DNA of 16,142 nt from Bacillota bacterium (GTDB lineage: Bacteria; Bacillota; Bacilli; Lactobacillales; Streptococcaceae): the NCBI GenBank assembly GCA_021781855.1, contig JAJXWC010000033.1:1-16142 (forward strand), given 5' to 3'. Position numbers and translations under genes: made by a program. Shown here piece after piece: positions 7,480 to 13,756 of the stretch. Position 1 is the stretch's first letter. Each line of letters opens with the position of its first letter. Below the pieces are notes generated by a model that ran no database searches, had not been told where the DNA came from, and saw only the letters and a list, made by a program, of their open reading frames with translations.

Positions 7480-8187
7480 ATGGAAAGTATAGAAACACTT
7501 ATCAGTACGATATGGCAAGAGTTTGAAAATTTGAAGAAGCGACCAGAGACAACAGGCATTATCGTACCTGACAGTATGCCGCTTCTTTGGTTCGGTGATT
7601 TGCCTGCTTATGAAAAATCTAGCTTGCGCGTGCTGACGGTCAGCAAAAATCCGTCAGATGCGGAGTTTGGGATGCACCAGCGTTTTTCATCGGTACTGAC
7701 AGAGCCATCAGTAGCCTATCAGACGGTATTAAATCAATATTTCAAACATAATCCGAACAAATGGTTTCATCAGCTAGCAAAGTTTTTGCCGATTTTTGAT
7801 GCGGGTTATGAGGATGCAGTGAATACGGCATTGCACATTGACCTTTTTACCCCGATTGCGACAAAACCAGTCTGGCCGGGACTTGGAGACAAACAGCAAT
7901 ATTTCAATATGAAATTTGACCAGCTCGTCAAGATTTTGGCACCTGATGTGATTTTGACCAGTTTGTCAGTGGCAAATCTTAATATTTTGCTGAAGCATTC
8001 TGGCGAAAAAGTAGTCGAGATTTTCAACGAAAGTGAGCCTGGTAAGTCTGCCAAATATGTCAAAGCCTATCGTGTAGATGACCACCTTGTTGTGATTAAT
8101 GGGCGGAATTTCCAAGGTACTTATTTTGGTGGGATGTCTGCGGCTTTTGTTAGTGATTGCTTGCGAAAAATTAGAGAAGTGTTATAA
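7480..8187 (+). CDS. Unrecognised 235-aa protein, possibly of the uracil-DNA glycosylase superfamily
   Basis: A soluble protein translated from ATG 7480, one base after recG; SD GGGAG at 7463-7467 lies inside recG, a rather long 12-base spacing. I do not recognise a named family with certainty. Features recalling UDG-like folds are a strand followed by VSKNPSDAEF near residue 54 (compare GxNPGxxE), a central DLFTPIATKPVWPGL (~125-139), a later strand PDVILTSLSVANLN (~157-170) and NGRNFQGTYFGGMS near the C-terminus. Co-transcription with recG would suit a DNA-repair role, but that is inference. Alternatives are another Rossmann-like nucleotide enzyme. Its 3' end carries the promoter of the arsR-type gene. 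Confidence 0.75.
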   Translation: MESIETLISTIWQEFENLKKRPETTGIIVPDSMPLLWFGDLPAYEKSSLRVLTVSKNPSDAEFGMHQRFSSVLTEPSVAYQTVLNQYFKHNPNKWFHQLAKFLPIFDAGYEDAVNTALHIDLFTPIATKPVWPGLGDKQQYFNMKFDQLVKILAPDVILTSLSVANLNILLKHSGEKVVEIFNESEPGKSAKYVKAYRVDDHLVVINGRNFQGTYFGGMSAAFVSDCLRKIREVL

Positions 8188-8188
8188 T
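8161..8188 (+). promoter_or_regulatory. Promoter of the arsR-type gene, probably leaderless
   Basis: TTGCGA (8161-8166), a 16-bp spacer and TATAAT (8183-8188) preceded by TGT lie within the end of the upstream gene. The start point expected 7 bases beyond the hexamer is A8195, the A of the ATG. The nearest SD-like AGAGAAG is 16 or more bases away. Confidence 0.6.
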
Positions 8189-8202
8189 ATATTCATGAAT
8201 AT
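8189..8202. promoter_or_regulatory. Perfect palindrome over the arsR start, candidate autoregulatory operator
   Basis: ATATTCATGAATAT is a perfect 14-bp palindrome centred on the start codon and predicted transcription start. It resembles the AT-rich ATTCA/TGAAT half-sites bound by SmtB/ArsR repressors, suggesting autorepression by blocking RNA polymerase at +1. Confidence 0.5.
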
Positions 8203-8494
8203 CAATATATCAGAAAAGCCGGATAACGAAACTTTGACAAAGATTTTTCATGCTCTGTCAGACCCGACTCGCCTTGAAGTTCTACGGTTGCTAGTTTCAC
8301 GGGGCTCTGACGAGTGTAACTGTACGGTTCTTGGCGAAAATCTGGACATGAGCCAACCTACAATGTCCTATCACATGAAAACTTTGCGTGAAGCGGGTCT
8401 TATTAACACACGTAAGGCTTCGCGCGAAAAAATCGTCTCACTCAATCAGAAAACTTTCGATAAATATCTTCCACATTTCCTAGATTTGCTTTAG
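8195..8494 (+). CDS. ArsR/SmtB-family winged-helix repressor
   Basis: A 99-aa dimeric transcription repressor. HALSDPTRLEVLRLL (19-33) is the signature first helix. MSQPTMSYHMKTLREAGLI (52-70) is the helix-turn-helix and wing entry. Cys41 and Cys43 in DECNCTVLGENL sit where ArsR repressors carry the ELCVCD metalloid-binding loop, so thiol or metalloid sensing is possible; with only two Cys in this loop and no confirmed third ligand the inducer is open. Start ATG 8195 is chosen on homology length; an upstream in-frame extension to 8099 lies inside the preceding gene. It precedes an MFS exporter with a separate promoter, making that exporter the likely target. Confidence 0.9.
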   Translation: MNINISEKPDNETLTKIFHALSDPTRLEVLRLLVSRGSDECNCTVLGENLDMSQPTMSYHMKTLREAGLINTRKASREKIVSLNQKTFDKYLPHFLDLL

Positions 8495-8525
8495 ACGGCA
8501 CTAGGTCTTGTTTTTGTCTTATATA

Positions 8526-8553
8526 TTGATAAATATAAATATATAAATATAAT
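8526..8553 (+). promoter_or_regulatory. Promoter of the MFS transporter gene
   Basis: TTGATA (8526-8531), a 16-bp spacer and TATAAT (8548-8553), in a very AT-rich stretch. The spacing is good and transcription should start near 8560. Confidence 0.6.
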
Positions 8554-8572
8554 TGATTTGCTTATCAAATCA
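8554..8572. promoter_or_regulatory. Inverted repeat at the MFS transcription start, candidate repressor operator
   Basis: TGATTTG (8554-8560), spacer CTTAT, then CAAATCA (8566-8572): perfect 7-bp arms covering +1. It is placed to let a repressor block transcription, plausibly the adjacent ArsR-type protein, though it does not match the palindrome over the arsR start. Confidence 0.5.
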
Positions 8573-8588
8573 TAAAAAAGGAAATTTT

Positions 8589-9740
8589 ATGAAAAAATAC
8601 TCCGTCATTTTCTTTCTTGTCATGTTTCTTATTGGTACTGATACCTTTCTTATCTCACCACTTTTGCCCACATTGGCGCGGCTTTATGGTATCACAACAA
8701 GCGCATCAGGCTGGCTGGTTTCCGCTTATGCTATCGGTTATGCATGTTTTGCGCTCGTCAGCGGTCCATTTTCAGATGGGAGAAGTCGTAAAAAGGTCAT
8801 GATTCTAGGTTTTGCGGGCTTTGCTCTTTCCACTTTTTTATGTGCCTTTGCGGGAAATTTTGTGCTGATGTTTAGCTTTCGCTTTCTTGCAGGCATTGCA
8901 GCCTCTTTTGCTGCACCACAGGTTTGGGCGATGATTCCGCTCATTGCACCTAAAAATCAAGTGGTCAAGATGATTGGCTTAGCAAGCTCAGAACTTGCAC
9001 TTGCACAAATTGCAGGCGTTCCGATAGGCAGTTTTCTTGCTACAGTCAACTGGCGAACGCCTTTTATTCTGATTTCTATTTGCAGCGTCATTTTACTTCT
9101 TTTAGTTGAAAAATTTTTACCTGATGCAACAGTGCAAAAACAGGAGCATACAGGCTTCATCTCGAATTACAAATCCGTTTTAAGCAATAAAAGAGCGATG
9201 CGCTATCTTATCGGCTACCTGGTTTTTCAAACTGGAAATTTTACGATGTTTATTTTTATTAGCACTTGGTTTAGCGCTCAGTTTCATCTGACACTCTCAC
9301 AGATTGGGGCAAGTATGATAGTGCTTGGACTGGGACAGTTTGTCGGCTCCACTTTTGGGAACAAAATTATTAGTCGCATAGGTCTTGCACAGTCACTTTT
9401 AGTGGGTTTATTAACCCTTGCTATTTTCTATCTGATACTGCCTTGGATGAACACTTTTACGCTTGTTCTTCCATTTTTAGCCCTGATTTTTGTGGCTAAC
9501 GGCTTTATTTTTCCTGTTTTTATGACACTTTTACAAACGACTACAGAAAATGCACGCAGTACGGTTTCCAGCTTGTCAAATGCAGCAATGTATTTTGGAA
9601 CAACACTAGCGGGAATTTTAGGAGGAGGCCTTTTTAGTCATTTTCCACATTTTTTTGGAATAGCTTATTTTGCACTGTTACTCTATATTTTTACCCTATG
9701 GATTTATAAATCTAGCGGCCTTTTTTGCAAAAAATATTGA
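8589..9740 (+). CDS. MFS drug or sugar exporter (DHA1/AraJ-like)
   Basis: A 383-aa integral membrane antiporter with 12 predicted helices. It begins with a hydrophobic helix directly after MKKYS. Loop 2-3 carries the MFS motif A variant GPFSDGRSRKKVMI (~66-79). TM5 has a motif-C-like GVPIGSFLATVNW (~155-167) with the WR pair common in DHA1 exporters. ATG 8589 is chosen because SD AAGGAAA (8578-8584) lies just upstream; the in-frame extension to 8553 overlaps the promoter and operator. The protein belongs to proton-coupled efflux pumps, but the substrate cannot be read from the sequence. Regulation by the neighbouring ArsR-type repressor is likely. No terminator precedes the tRNA promoter, so transcription may run into tRNA-Leu. 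Confidence 0.9.
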   Translation: MKKYSVIFFLVMFLIGTDTFLISPLLPTLARLYGITTSASGWLVSAYAIGYACFALVSGPFSDGRSRKKVMILGFAGFALSTFLCAFAGNFVLMFSFRFLAGIAASFAAPQVWAMIPLIAPKNQVVKMIGLASSELALAQIAGVPIGSFLATVNWRTPFILISICSVILLLLVEKFLPDATVQKQEHTGFISNYKSVLSNKRAMRYLIGYLVFQTGNFTMFIFISTWFSAQFHLTLSQIGASMIVLGLGQFVGSTFGNKIISRIGLAQSLLVGLLTLAIFYLILPWMNTFTLVLPFLALIFVANGFIFPVFMTLLQTTTENARSTVSSLSNAAMYFGTTLAGILGGGLFSHFPHFFGIAYFALLLYIFTLWIYKSSGLFCKKY

Positions 9741-9748
9741 GCTTATCC

Positions 9749-9777
9749 TTGACGCATAAGTCCTAAAATGGTATGAT
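9749..9777 (+). promoter_or_regulatory. tRNA-Leu promoter
   Basis: TTGACG (9749-9754), a 17-bp spacer and TATGAT (9772-9777) preceded by TGG. It is strong, as usual for tRNA genes; the start falls near 9784. Confidence 0.75.
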
Positions 9778-9793
9778 ATTAAAGTACTGTTTT

Positions 9794-9879
9794 GCGGTGG
9801 TGGCGGAATTGGCAGACGCGCAGGATTAAGGATCCTGTGGCCGCTTTAGGCTGTAAGGGTTCAAGTCCCTTCCACCGCA
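9794..9879 (+). tRNA. tRNA-Leu, anticodon AAG
   Basis: Acceptor stem GCGGTGG (9794-9800) pairs with CCACCGC (9872-9878), with discriminator A9879. The anticodon stem CAGGA/TCCTG encloses loop TTAAGGA, placing anticodon AAG at 9828-9830 (codon CTT). A long variable arm marks a class II tRNA, and AGGGTTCAAGTCCCT is the T arm. No CCA is encoded (T follows A9879), so it needs CCA-adding enzyme. The type fits streptococcal-lactococcal tRNA sets. Confidence 0.95.
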
Positions 9880-9880
9880 T

Positions 9881-9919
9881 AATAAAAAATAGAAGTCCAC
9901 CGGACTTCTATTTTTTATT
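9881..9919 (+). terminator. Perfect palindromic terminator after tRNA-Leu
   Basis: AATAAAAAATAGAAGTCC (9881-9898) pairs perfectly over 18 bp with 9902-9919 around an ACC loop; the right arm carries TATTTTTTATT. It starts two bases after the tRNA. Its right arm is the first part of the 62-bp repeat, and its loop is the reverse complement of the GGT loops in the following hairpins. Confidence 0.88.
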
Positions 9920-10087
9920 ATGTTGACGAGCGTAGCAAGGAATTTTTATAGAGGAAGTCCGGTGGACTTCTATTTTTTATTATGTTGACGAGCGCAGCAA
10001 GGAATTTTTATAGAGGAAGTCCGGTGGACTTCTATTTTTTATTCTCTTGATGAAAGAGCTAAAAAATTTTTATTATACTAATAGGGA
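9902..10087 (+). repeat. 62-bp tandem repeat: two near-identical units plus one decayed unit
   Basis: Units 9902-9963 and 9964-10025 differ at one position (GAGCGT versus GAGCGC). A third copy starts at 10026, keeps its first ~18 bases exactly and then diverges, but is still alignable through about 10075. Each unit ends with GAAGTCC-GGT that pairs with the GGACTTC opening the next unit, giving hairpins at 9954-9970 and 10016-10032. Each unit also holds promoter-like TTGACG, an 18-bp spacer and TATAGA (9923-9952 and 9985-10014); the third has TTGATG, 18 bp, TATTAT (10047-10076). No ORF is present. Confidence 0.9.
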
Positions 10088-10121
10088 AATCAGAAAAATT
10101 TTATAAATTTAACTATGATTG

Positions 10122-10130
10122 TGCTAAAAT
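10122..10130 (+). promoter_or_regulatory. Candidate extended -10 promoter for the small Cys/His membrane protein
   Basis: TGC-TAAAAT at 10122-10130 with no good -35. The decayed repeat's TTGATG/TATTAT pair at 10047-10076 is an alternative start site further upstream. Confidence 0.4.
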
Positions 10131-10158
10131 GTAAATGTTAATACAGAAGGAGTCAAAA

Positions 10159-10464
10159 ATGAAATCAATATTGAGCTTTATCATGACAATAACGGGAATA
10201 AATGGTGGTGCTTGGCTAAATTGGTGGGGAGGTCTAGGCAGTTCACTTTCTGAATTTGGGCTTCTTCTTGTTATTTGGAAAAAATTTGAATGTCATGCGC
10301 CTGGCTGTCATCGTATCGGCTTGCATCGTACGGCAGATGGCGCTTATGTGCTTTGTCGTAAACATCATCCTGATGTCAAAAATGACTTAAAACTTGAAGA
10401 TATTCACGCTGCACATTTTGCTGCAAAAGCTGCACAGGAGGAATCACGCAAGATTTCTAAATGA
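10159..10464 (+). CDS. Small membrane protein with a Cys/His cluster, phage-like
   Basis: 101 aa. An N-terminal hydrophobic region covers residues ~4-45 (LSFIMTITGINGG, then a GLGSSLSEFGLLLVIW helix), then a cytosolic part with FECHAPGCHRIGLHR and ...VLCRKHHPDV. The C-x4-C ... C-x2-HH arrangement looks like a metal (zinc) site. A charged Ala/Lys-rich tail follows. Similar small helix-plus-HRxGxHxV...CxxHHP proteins are, to my memory, found in actinobacterial phages next to lysis or tail genes; no other phage gene lies here. ATG 10159 is selected by its SD AAGGAG (10147-10152, 6-base spacing) over the upstream ATG 10135. Function is unknown. It is a single gene with its own terminator. Confidence 0.8.
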   Translation: MKSILSFIMTITGINGGAWLNWWGGLGSSLSEFGLLLVIWKKFECHAPGCHRIGLHRTADGAYVLCRKHHPDVKNDLKLEDIHAAHFAAKAAQEESRKISK

Positions 10465-10496
10465 AGTAGTGGCCAATTAGTGCGCATTGCTGAAAT

Positions 10497-10522
10497 AAAG
10501 CTGCCTTCAGGGCAGCTTTTTT
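10497..10522 (+). terminator. Terminator of the small membrane protein gene
   Basis: AAAGCTGCC (10497-10505), loop TTCAG, then GGCAGCTTT (10511-10519) with a T-run of six. Confidence 0.92.
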
Positions 10523-10559
10523 GTAAAATCAAAATAATTCATAAAAAATTTCTAAACTC

Positions 10560-10588
10560 TTGCTATTAAAAAAAAAAATCGTTATAAT
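10560..10588 (+). promoter_or_regulatory. Promoter of the GH88-bgaC operon with an A11 tract in the spacer
   Basis: TTGCTA (10560-10565), a 17-bp spacer and TATAAT (10583-10588). The spacer contains eleven consecutive A (10568-10578), so slippage there would change the -35/-10 distance. Transcription should start near 10595. Confidence 0.65.
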
Positions 10589-10595
10589 ATAATAG

Positions 10596-10609
10596 GTTAA
10601 TATATTAAC
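10596..10609. promoter_or_regulatory. Candidate GntR operator at the GH88-bgaC promoter
   Basis: GTTAATATATTAAC is a perfect 14-bp palindrome beginning at about +1. The preceding G and twelve of its bases (GGTTAATATATTA) recur in the PTS promoter at 14621-14633, and it shares the TTAAYATRTTAA pattern with TAACATGTTA sites at 14505 and 14655, supporting control by the GntR protein encoded nearby. Confidence 0.6.
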
Positions 10610-10622
10610 AATGGAGAAAAAA

Positions 10623-11777
10623 ATGGAAACAACAAAAAAGCTCATTGAAGCAGGAGAAAAAGTCACGACAGAATGGATAGAAGAGCAGATAAGCTGGATA
10701 GTCAAAAAAATCGAGCAGAATATGCTCCGATTTGGAAATGATTTTCCGTCGGCTTGTGCAACTGATGGGATTTATCGCATCAAACCAAATGATGATTGGA
10801 CAAATGGATTTTGGACAGGTATGCTCTGGTTAGCTTATGAACTTACAAATGAAAATAAATTTTTGAAACAAGCTCAGGAGAACATAAAAAGTTTTCAAAA
10901 AAGGTTAGACGAACATTTTATTCTGGACCACCATGATATTGGCTTTCTTTACAGTTTATCTGCTGGTGCGGGTGTTCAGATTACAGGGGACGATGCTTGT
11001 AAAGCTCAGCTTTTGCAAGCTGCGAATCTTCTGATTTCGCGTTTTCATGAAAAAGGGAATTTTATTCAAGCCTGGGGAAAATATGGCAATCCGAAAGAAT
11101 ATCGTTTGATTATTGATTCGCTGATTAATCTTCCGCTCCTTTTTAAAGCAAGTGAACTTTCAGGAAATCCACTTTATGCGGATATTGCGACAAAACATTA
11201 TCAAACACTTTTGGCAACGGTTATCCGGAAAGATGCAACAACTTACCATACTTATTATTTTGAACAAGAAACTGGTAAAGCACTTTATGGTGCGACACAT
11301 CAAGGGAACAGTGATACTTCAATGTGGGCGCGAGGACAAAGCTGGGCGATTCTTGGTATTCCGCTTAACGAGAGTTATGTTCATTCCATAATTTTTCCTG
11401 AAAAATATATTGCAGTAGTAGATGTTTTTCTGAAAAATCTACCTCAGGATTTGATTCCCTACTGGGATTTTGATTACACCGATGAAAATCCGTCCGATAA
11501 AGATAGCTCGTCAGCAGCAGTTGTCGCTTGTGGTTTGCTTGAAGCCGAAAAAGTACAAGCCTATCCAGATGCTAAAAAAATTGCTAAAGGTCTGATTTAT
11601 CAGCTCGGAGAAAATTATTCTACCGAAAATATTCCCGAAAACGAGGGGCTGCTTTTACACGGTGTTTATGCACACGCAGAAGGAAAAGGGGTTGATGAGC
11701 CGAATTTGTGGGGAGATTATTTCTACTTAGAGGCGCTCATGCGTTTAAAAAATTCAAATTGGAAGAGATATTGGTAA
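10623..11777 (+). CDS. GH88 unsaturated glucuronyl (uronyl) hydrolase
   Basis: A 384-aa cytosolic enzyme with no signal peptide. GH88 removes the unsaturated 4,5-uronic acid that polysaccharide lyases leave at the non-reducing end of oligosaccharides (for example from hyaluronan, chondroitin or microbial exopolysaccharides). Visible family marks are WTNGFWTGMLWLAYE (~59-73), HHDIGFLY (~103-110) with Asp105, and LIIDSLINLPLL (~162-173) with Asp165, the two Asp expected to act in hydration of the vinyl ether. WARGQSWA and ...DSSSAAVVACGLLE follow. Length is standard. ATG 10623 has SD GGAG six bases upstream; the ATG at 10611 overlaps that SD. The bgaC start overlaps or abuts its end, so both are in one operon. 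Which uronic acid-containing substrate is used is inferred, not shown. Confidence 0.9.
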   Translation: METTKKLIEAGEKVTTEWIEEQISWIVKKIEQNMLRFGNDFPSACATDGIYRIKPNDDWTNGFWTGMLWLAYELTNENKFLKQAQENIKSFQKRLDEHFILDHHDIGFLYSLSAGAGVQITGDDACKAQLLQAANLLISRFHEKGNFIQAWGKYGNPKEYRLIIDSLINLPLLFKASELSGNPLYADIATKHYQTLLATVIRKDATTYHTYYFEQETGKALYGATHQGNSDTSMWARGQSWAILGIPLNESYVHSIIFPEKYIAVVDVFLKNLPQDLIPYWDFDYTDENPSDKDSSSAAVVACGLLEAEKVQAYPDAKKIAKGLIYQLGENYSTENIPENEGLLLHGVYAHAEGKGVDEPNLWGDYFYLEALMRLKNSNWKRYW

Positions 11778-11782
11778 GAGGA

Positions 11783-13567
11783 ATGCAGCAATTTCAAATA
11801 AAAGAAGATTTTTTACTAAATGGTAAGCCGATAAAAATCATCAGCGGTGCTATTCATTATTTCAGAATTCCACTTAGCCAGTGGGAAGACAGCCTTTATA
11901 ATTTAAAGGCACTCGGCGCAAATACAGTAGAAACCTATATTCCGTGGAATATTCATGAAGCTGAGGAAGGAAAATTTGATTTTTCAGAGATGAAAGATGT
12001 CGTTTCTTTTGTAAAGCTTGCTCAAAAATTAGGTCTTATGGTAATGCTCAGACCATCAGTTTATATTTGTGCGGAATGGGAATTTGGCGGTCTTCCTGCT
12101 TGGTTGCTCAAGTACGATGGTATTCGTTTGCGTTCAACTGACCCTGTTTTTATGGAAAAAGTTGAACATTATTTTGATAGACTTATTCCACTGCTTGTGC
12201 CTTTGCAAATCACGCAAGGTGGTCCAGTTATCATGATGCAAGTTGAAAATGAATATGGCTCTTACGGTATGGAAAAAGGATATTTGCGCCAAACTAAAAA
12301 ATTAATGCAAGAGCGTGGTATTGAAGTGCCGCTTTTTACTTCGGATGGCGCTTGGCAAGAGGCTTTGGAGGCTGGAAGTCTTATTGAGGATGATGTTTTT
12401 GTTGCGGGAAATTTTGGGAGTCATTCACAAGAAAATACAGCAGCTTTGGAAAAATTCATGAAAGCTCACGGTAAAAAATGGCCAGTGATGTGTATGGAAT
12501 ATTGGGATGGCTGGTTCAATCGCTGGGGTGAGCCAATTATCAAACGTGAACCGCAGGATTTGGCGGATGATGTGAAAGAAATGCTCAAAATCGGTTCGCT
12601 GAATCTCTATATGTTTCATGGCGGAACAAATTTTGGTTTTTACAACGGTTGTTCTGCACGAGAAAATGGAAATCTTCCACAGATTACAAGCTATGATTAT
12701 GATGCGCTTTTGACGGAGGCAGGTGAGCCTACAGAAAAATATTATTTGGTTCAAAAAGCGATTAAAGAAGTTTGTCCCGAAGTTTGGCAGGCAGAGCCAC
12801 GACAGAAAAATTTAAAAAGTTTTGGAACTTTTTTGGTCAAAGAAAGCGTGTCTTTATTTAACACAAAAGATAGCATGGTAAAACCAATAAAAAGTCTCTA
12901 TCCTCTGGCGGCAGAAGCTGTAGGAACAGGTTATGGATATTTGCTTTATTCACTTGTTTTTAAAAATTATCATCGCGAGAATAAGTTTAAAATCGTTGAA
13001 GCAAGTGACCGAGCAAAGATTTTCTTTGACCGGCAATATATCACGACACAGTATCAAGACCAAATCGGCAGAGAAATTAGTATTAAGCCGTCGGAAAATC
13101 AGGAAGAAATCGCAGTTGATGTTTTTATTGAAAATTTGGGTAGGGTAAATTATGGTTTTAAGTTCAATCATCCTAGCCAGAAAAAAGGAATTCGTGGCGG
13201 TGTAATGCATGATATTCATTTTCATCAAGGCTATTTACAGTATGCTTTTGATTTTTCTGAAAGACAGCTTGAGCAAATTGACTATTCAGCTGGAAAAAAT
13301 TCGGCGCATCCGTCATTTTACCAATTTGAATTTGAGTTAGATGAATTAGCGGATACTTTTATTGATTGCTCCAGATATGGTAAGGGAGTGGTATTTGTGA
13401 ATGGTGTAAATTTAGGACGTTATTGGGACATTGGTCCTACATTGAGTTTATATTGTCCGAAAGATTTTTTGAAGCAGGGAGAAAACAAAGTTGTTGTTTT
13501 TGAAACGGAAGGTGTAGAAATCACAGAATTGAAGTTTTCTGATGGCGCACTTTATGAGGAAAACTGA
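11783..13567 (+). CDS. bgaC: GH35 beta-galactosidase of the BgaC type
   Basis: 594 aa without a signal peptide. It matches, from recall, pneumococcal BgaC (cytosolic or surface beta-1,3-galactosidase, Gal-beta-1,3-GlcNAc) over the whole length, from the N-terminal MQQFQIKEDF (MTRFEIRDDF in BgaC) on. The TIM barrel carries SGAIHYFRIP (21-30), AEWEFGGLPAWLL (98-109), acid/base Glu157 in QVENEYGSYG and nucleophile Glu239 in MCMEYWDGWFNRW. Beta-sandwich domains follow with GKGVVFVNGVNLGRYW near the C-terminus. ATG 11783 matches the family start, but its SD-like AAGAGG is almost adjacent; an in-frame TTG at 11771 with GGAAG five bases upstream would give four extra residues and overlap the GH88 stop. 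Either way translation is probably coupled to GH88. Linked to a GntR gene and mannose-type PTS as in pneumococcus. Confidence 0.93.
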   Translation: MQQFQIKEDFLLNGKPIKIISGAIHYFRIPLSQWEDSLYNLKALGANTVETYIPWNIHEAEEGKFDFSEMKDVVSFVKLAQKLGLMVMLRPSVYICAEWEFGGLPAWLLKYDGIRLRSTDPVFMEKVEHYFDRLIPLLVPLQITQGGPVIMMQVENEYGSYGMEKGYLRQTKKLMQERGIEVPLFTSDGAWQEALEAGSLIEDDVFVAGNFGSHSQENTAALEKFMKAHGKKWPVMCMEYWDGWFNRWGEPIIKREPQDLADDVKEMLKIGSLNLYMFHGGTNFGFYNGCSARENGNLPQITSYDYDALLTEAGEPTEKYYLVQKAIKEVCPEVWQAEPRQKNLKSFGTFLVKESVSLFNTKDSMVKPIKSLYPLAAEAVGTGYGYLLYSLVFKNYHRENKFKIVEASDRAKIFFDRQYITTQYQDQIGREISIKPSENQEEIAVDVFIENLGRVNYGFKFNHPSQKKGIRGGVMHDIHFHQGYLQYAFDFSERQLEQIDYSAGKNSAHPSFYQFEFELDELADTFIDCSRYGKGVVFVNGVNLGRYWDIGPTLSLYCPKDFLKQGENKVVVFETEGVEITELKFSDGALYEEN

Positions 13568-13599
13568 GCGTTTGCTATACTACTGAATAAAATAAAAGA

Positions 13600-13637
13600 C
13601 ACATCTAAAAACTGTTAATTTTGAGCTTTTAGATGTG
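13600..13637. terminator. Hairpin downstream of bgaC and of the gntR gene
   Basis: CACATCTAAAA (13600-13610) pairs perfectly with TTTTAGATGTG (13627-13637). No T-run follows on the plus strand; on the minus strand it is followed by CTTTTATTTTATT, so it may act mainly as a second terminator for gntR. Confidence 0.6.
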
Positions 13638-13651
13638 CTCTAACCTTAAAG

Positions 13652-13680
13652 AAAAAGTTGGCAGATTTTGCCAACTTTTT
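13652..13680. terminator. Bidirectional terminator between bgaC and gntR
   Basis: AAAAAGTTGGCA (13652-13663) and TGCCAACTTTTT (13669-13680) form a perfect 12-bp stem with T-runs on both strands, suited to ending the two convergent genes. Confidence 0.9.
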
Positions 13681-13756
13681 GTATGTGGTGGAAGACTTTG
13701 GTTTCTGTTTCATTGTAAAGAGTAAAGTGAGATGACTTTCAGAAATAATCCAAGTT

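Noticed and set aside
3822..9740. ArsJ-GAPDH-type arsenate resistance (MFS plus gap plus ArsR in one window)
   Set aside because: gap has its own promoter and terminator, housekeeping codon bias and lies 4 kb away; the MFS protein looks like a DHA1 exporter, and no ArsJ-specific feature is seen.
9881..10032. Short repeats with hairpins read as a CRISPR array
   Set aside because: Only two full 62-bp units with no unique spacers, and no cas genes; it is a direct tandem duplication.
11771..11782. TTG 11771 as the definite bgaC start
   Set aside because: It has a better-spaced SD, but family alignment from recall starts at the ATG at 11783; kept as an alternative only.
12425..12754. Minus-strand 109-codon frame within bgaC
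   Set aside because: Shadow of the GH35 catalytic domain coding sequence, where every motif is intact on the plus strand.
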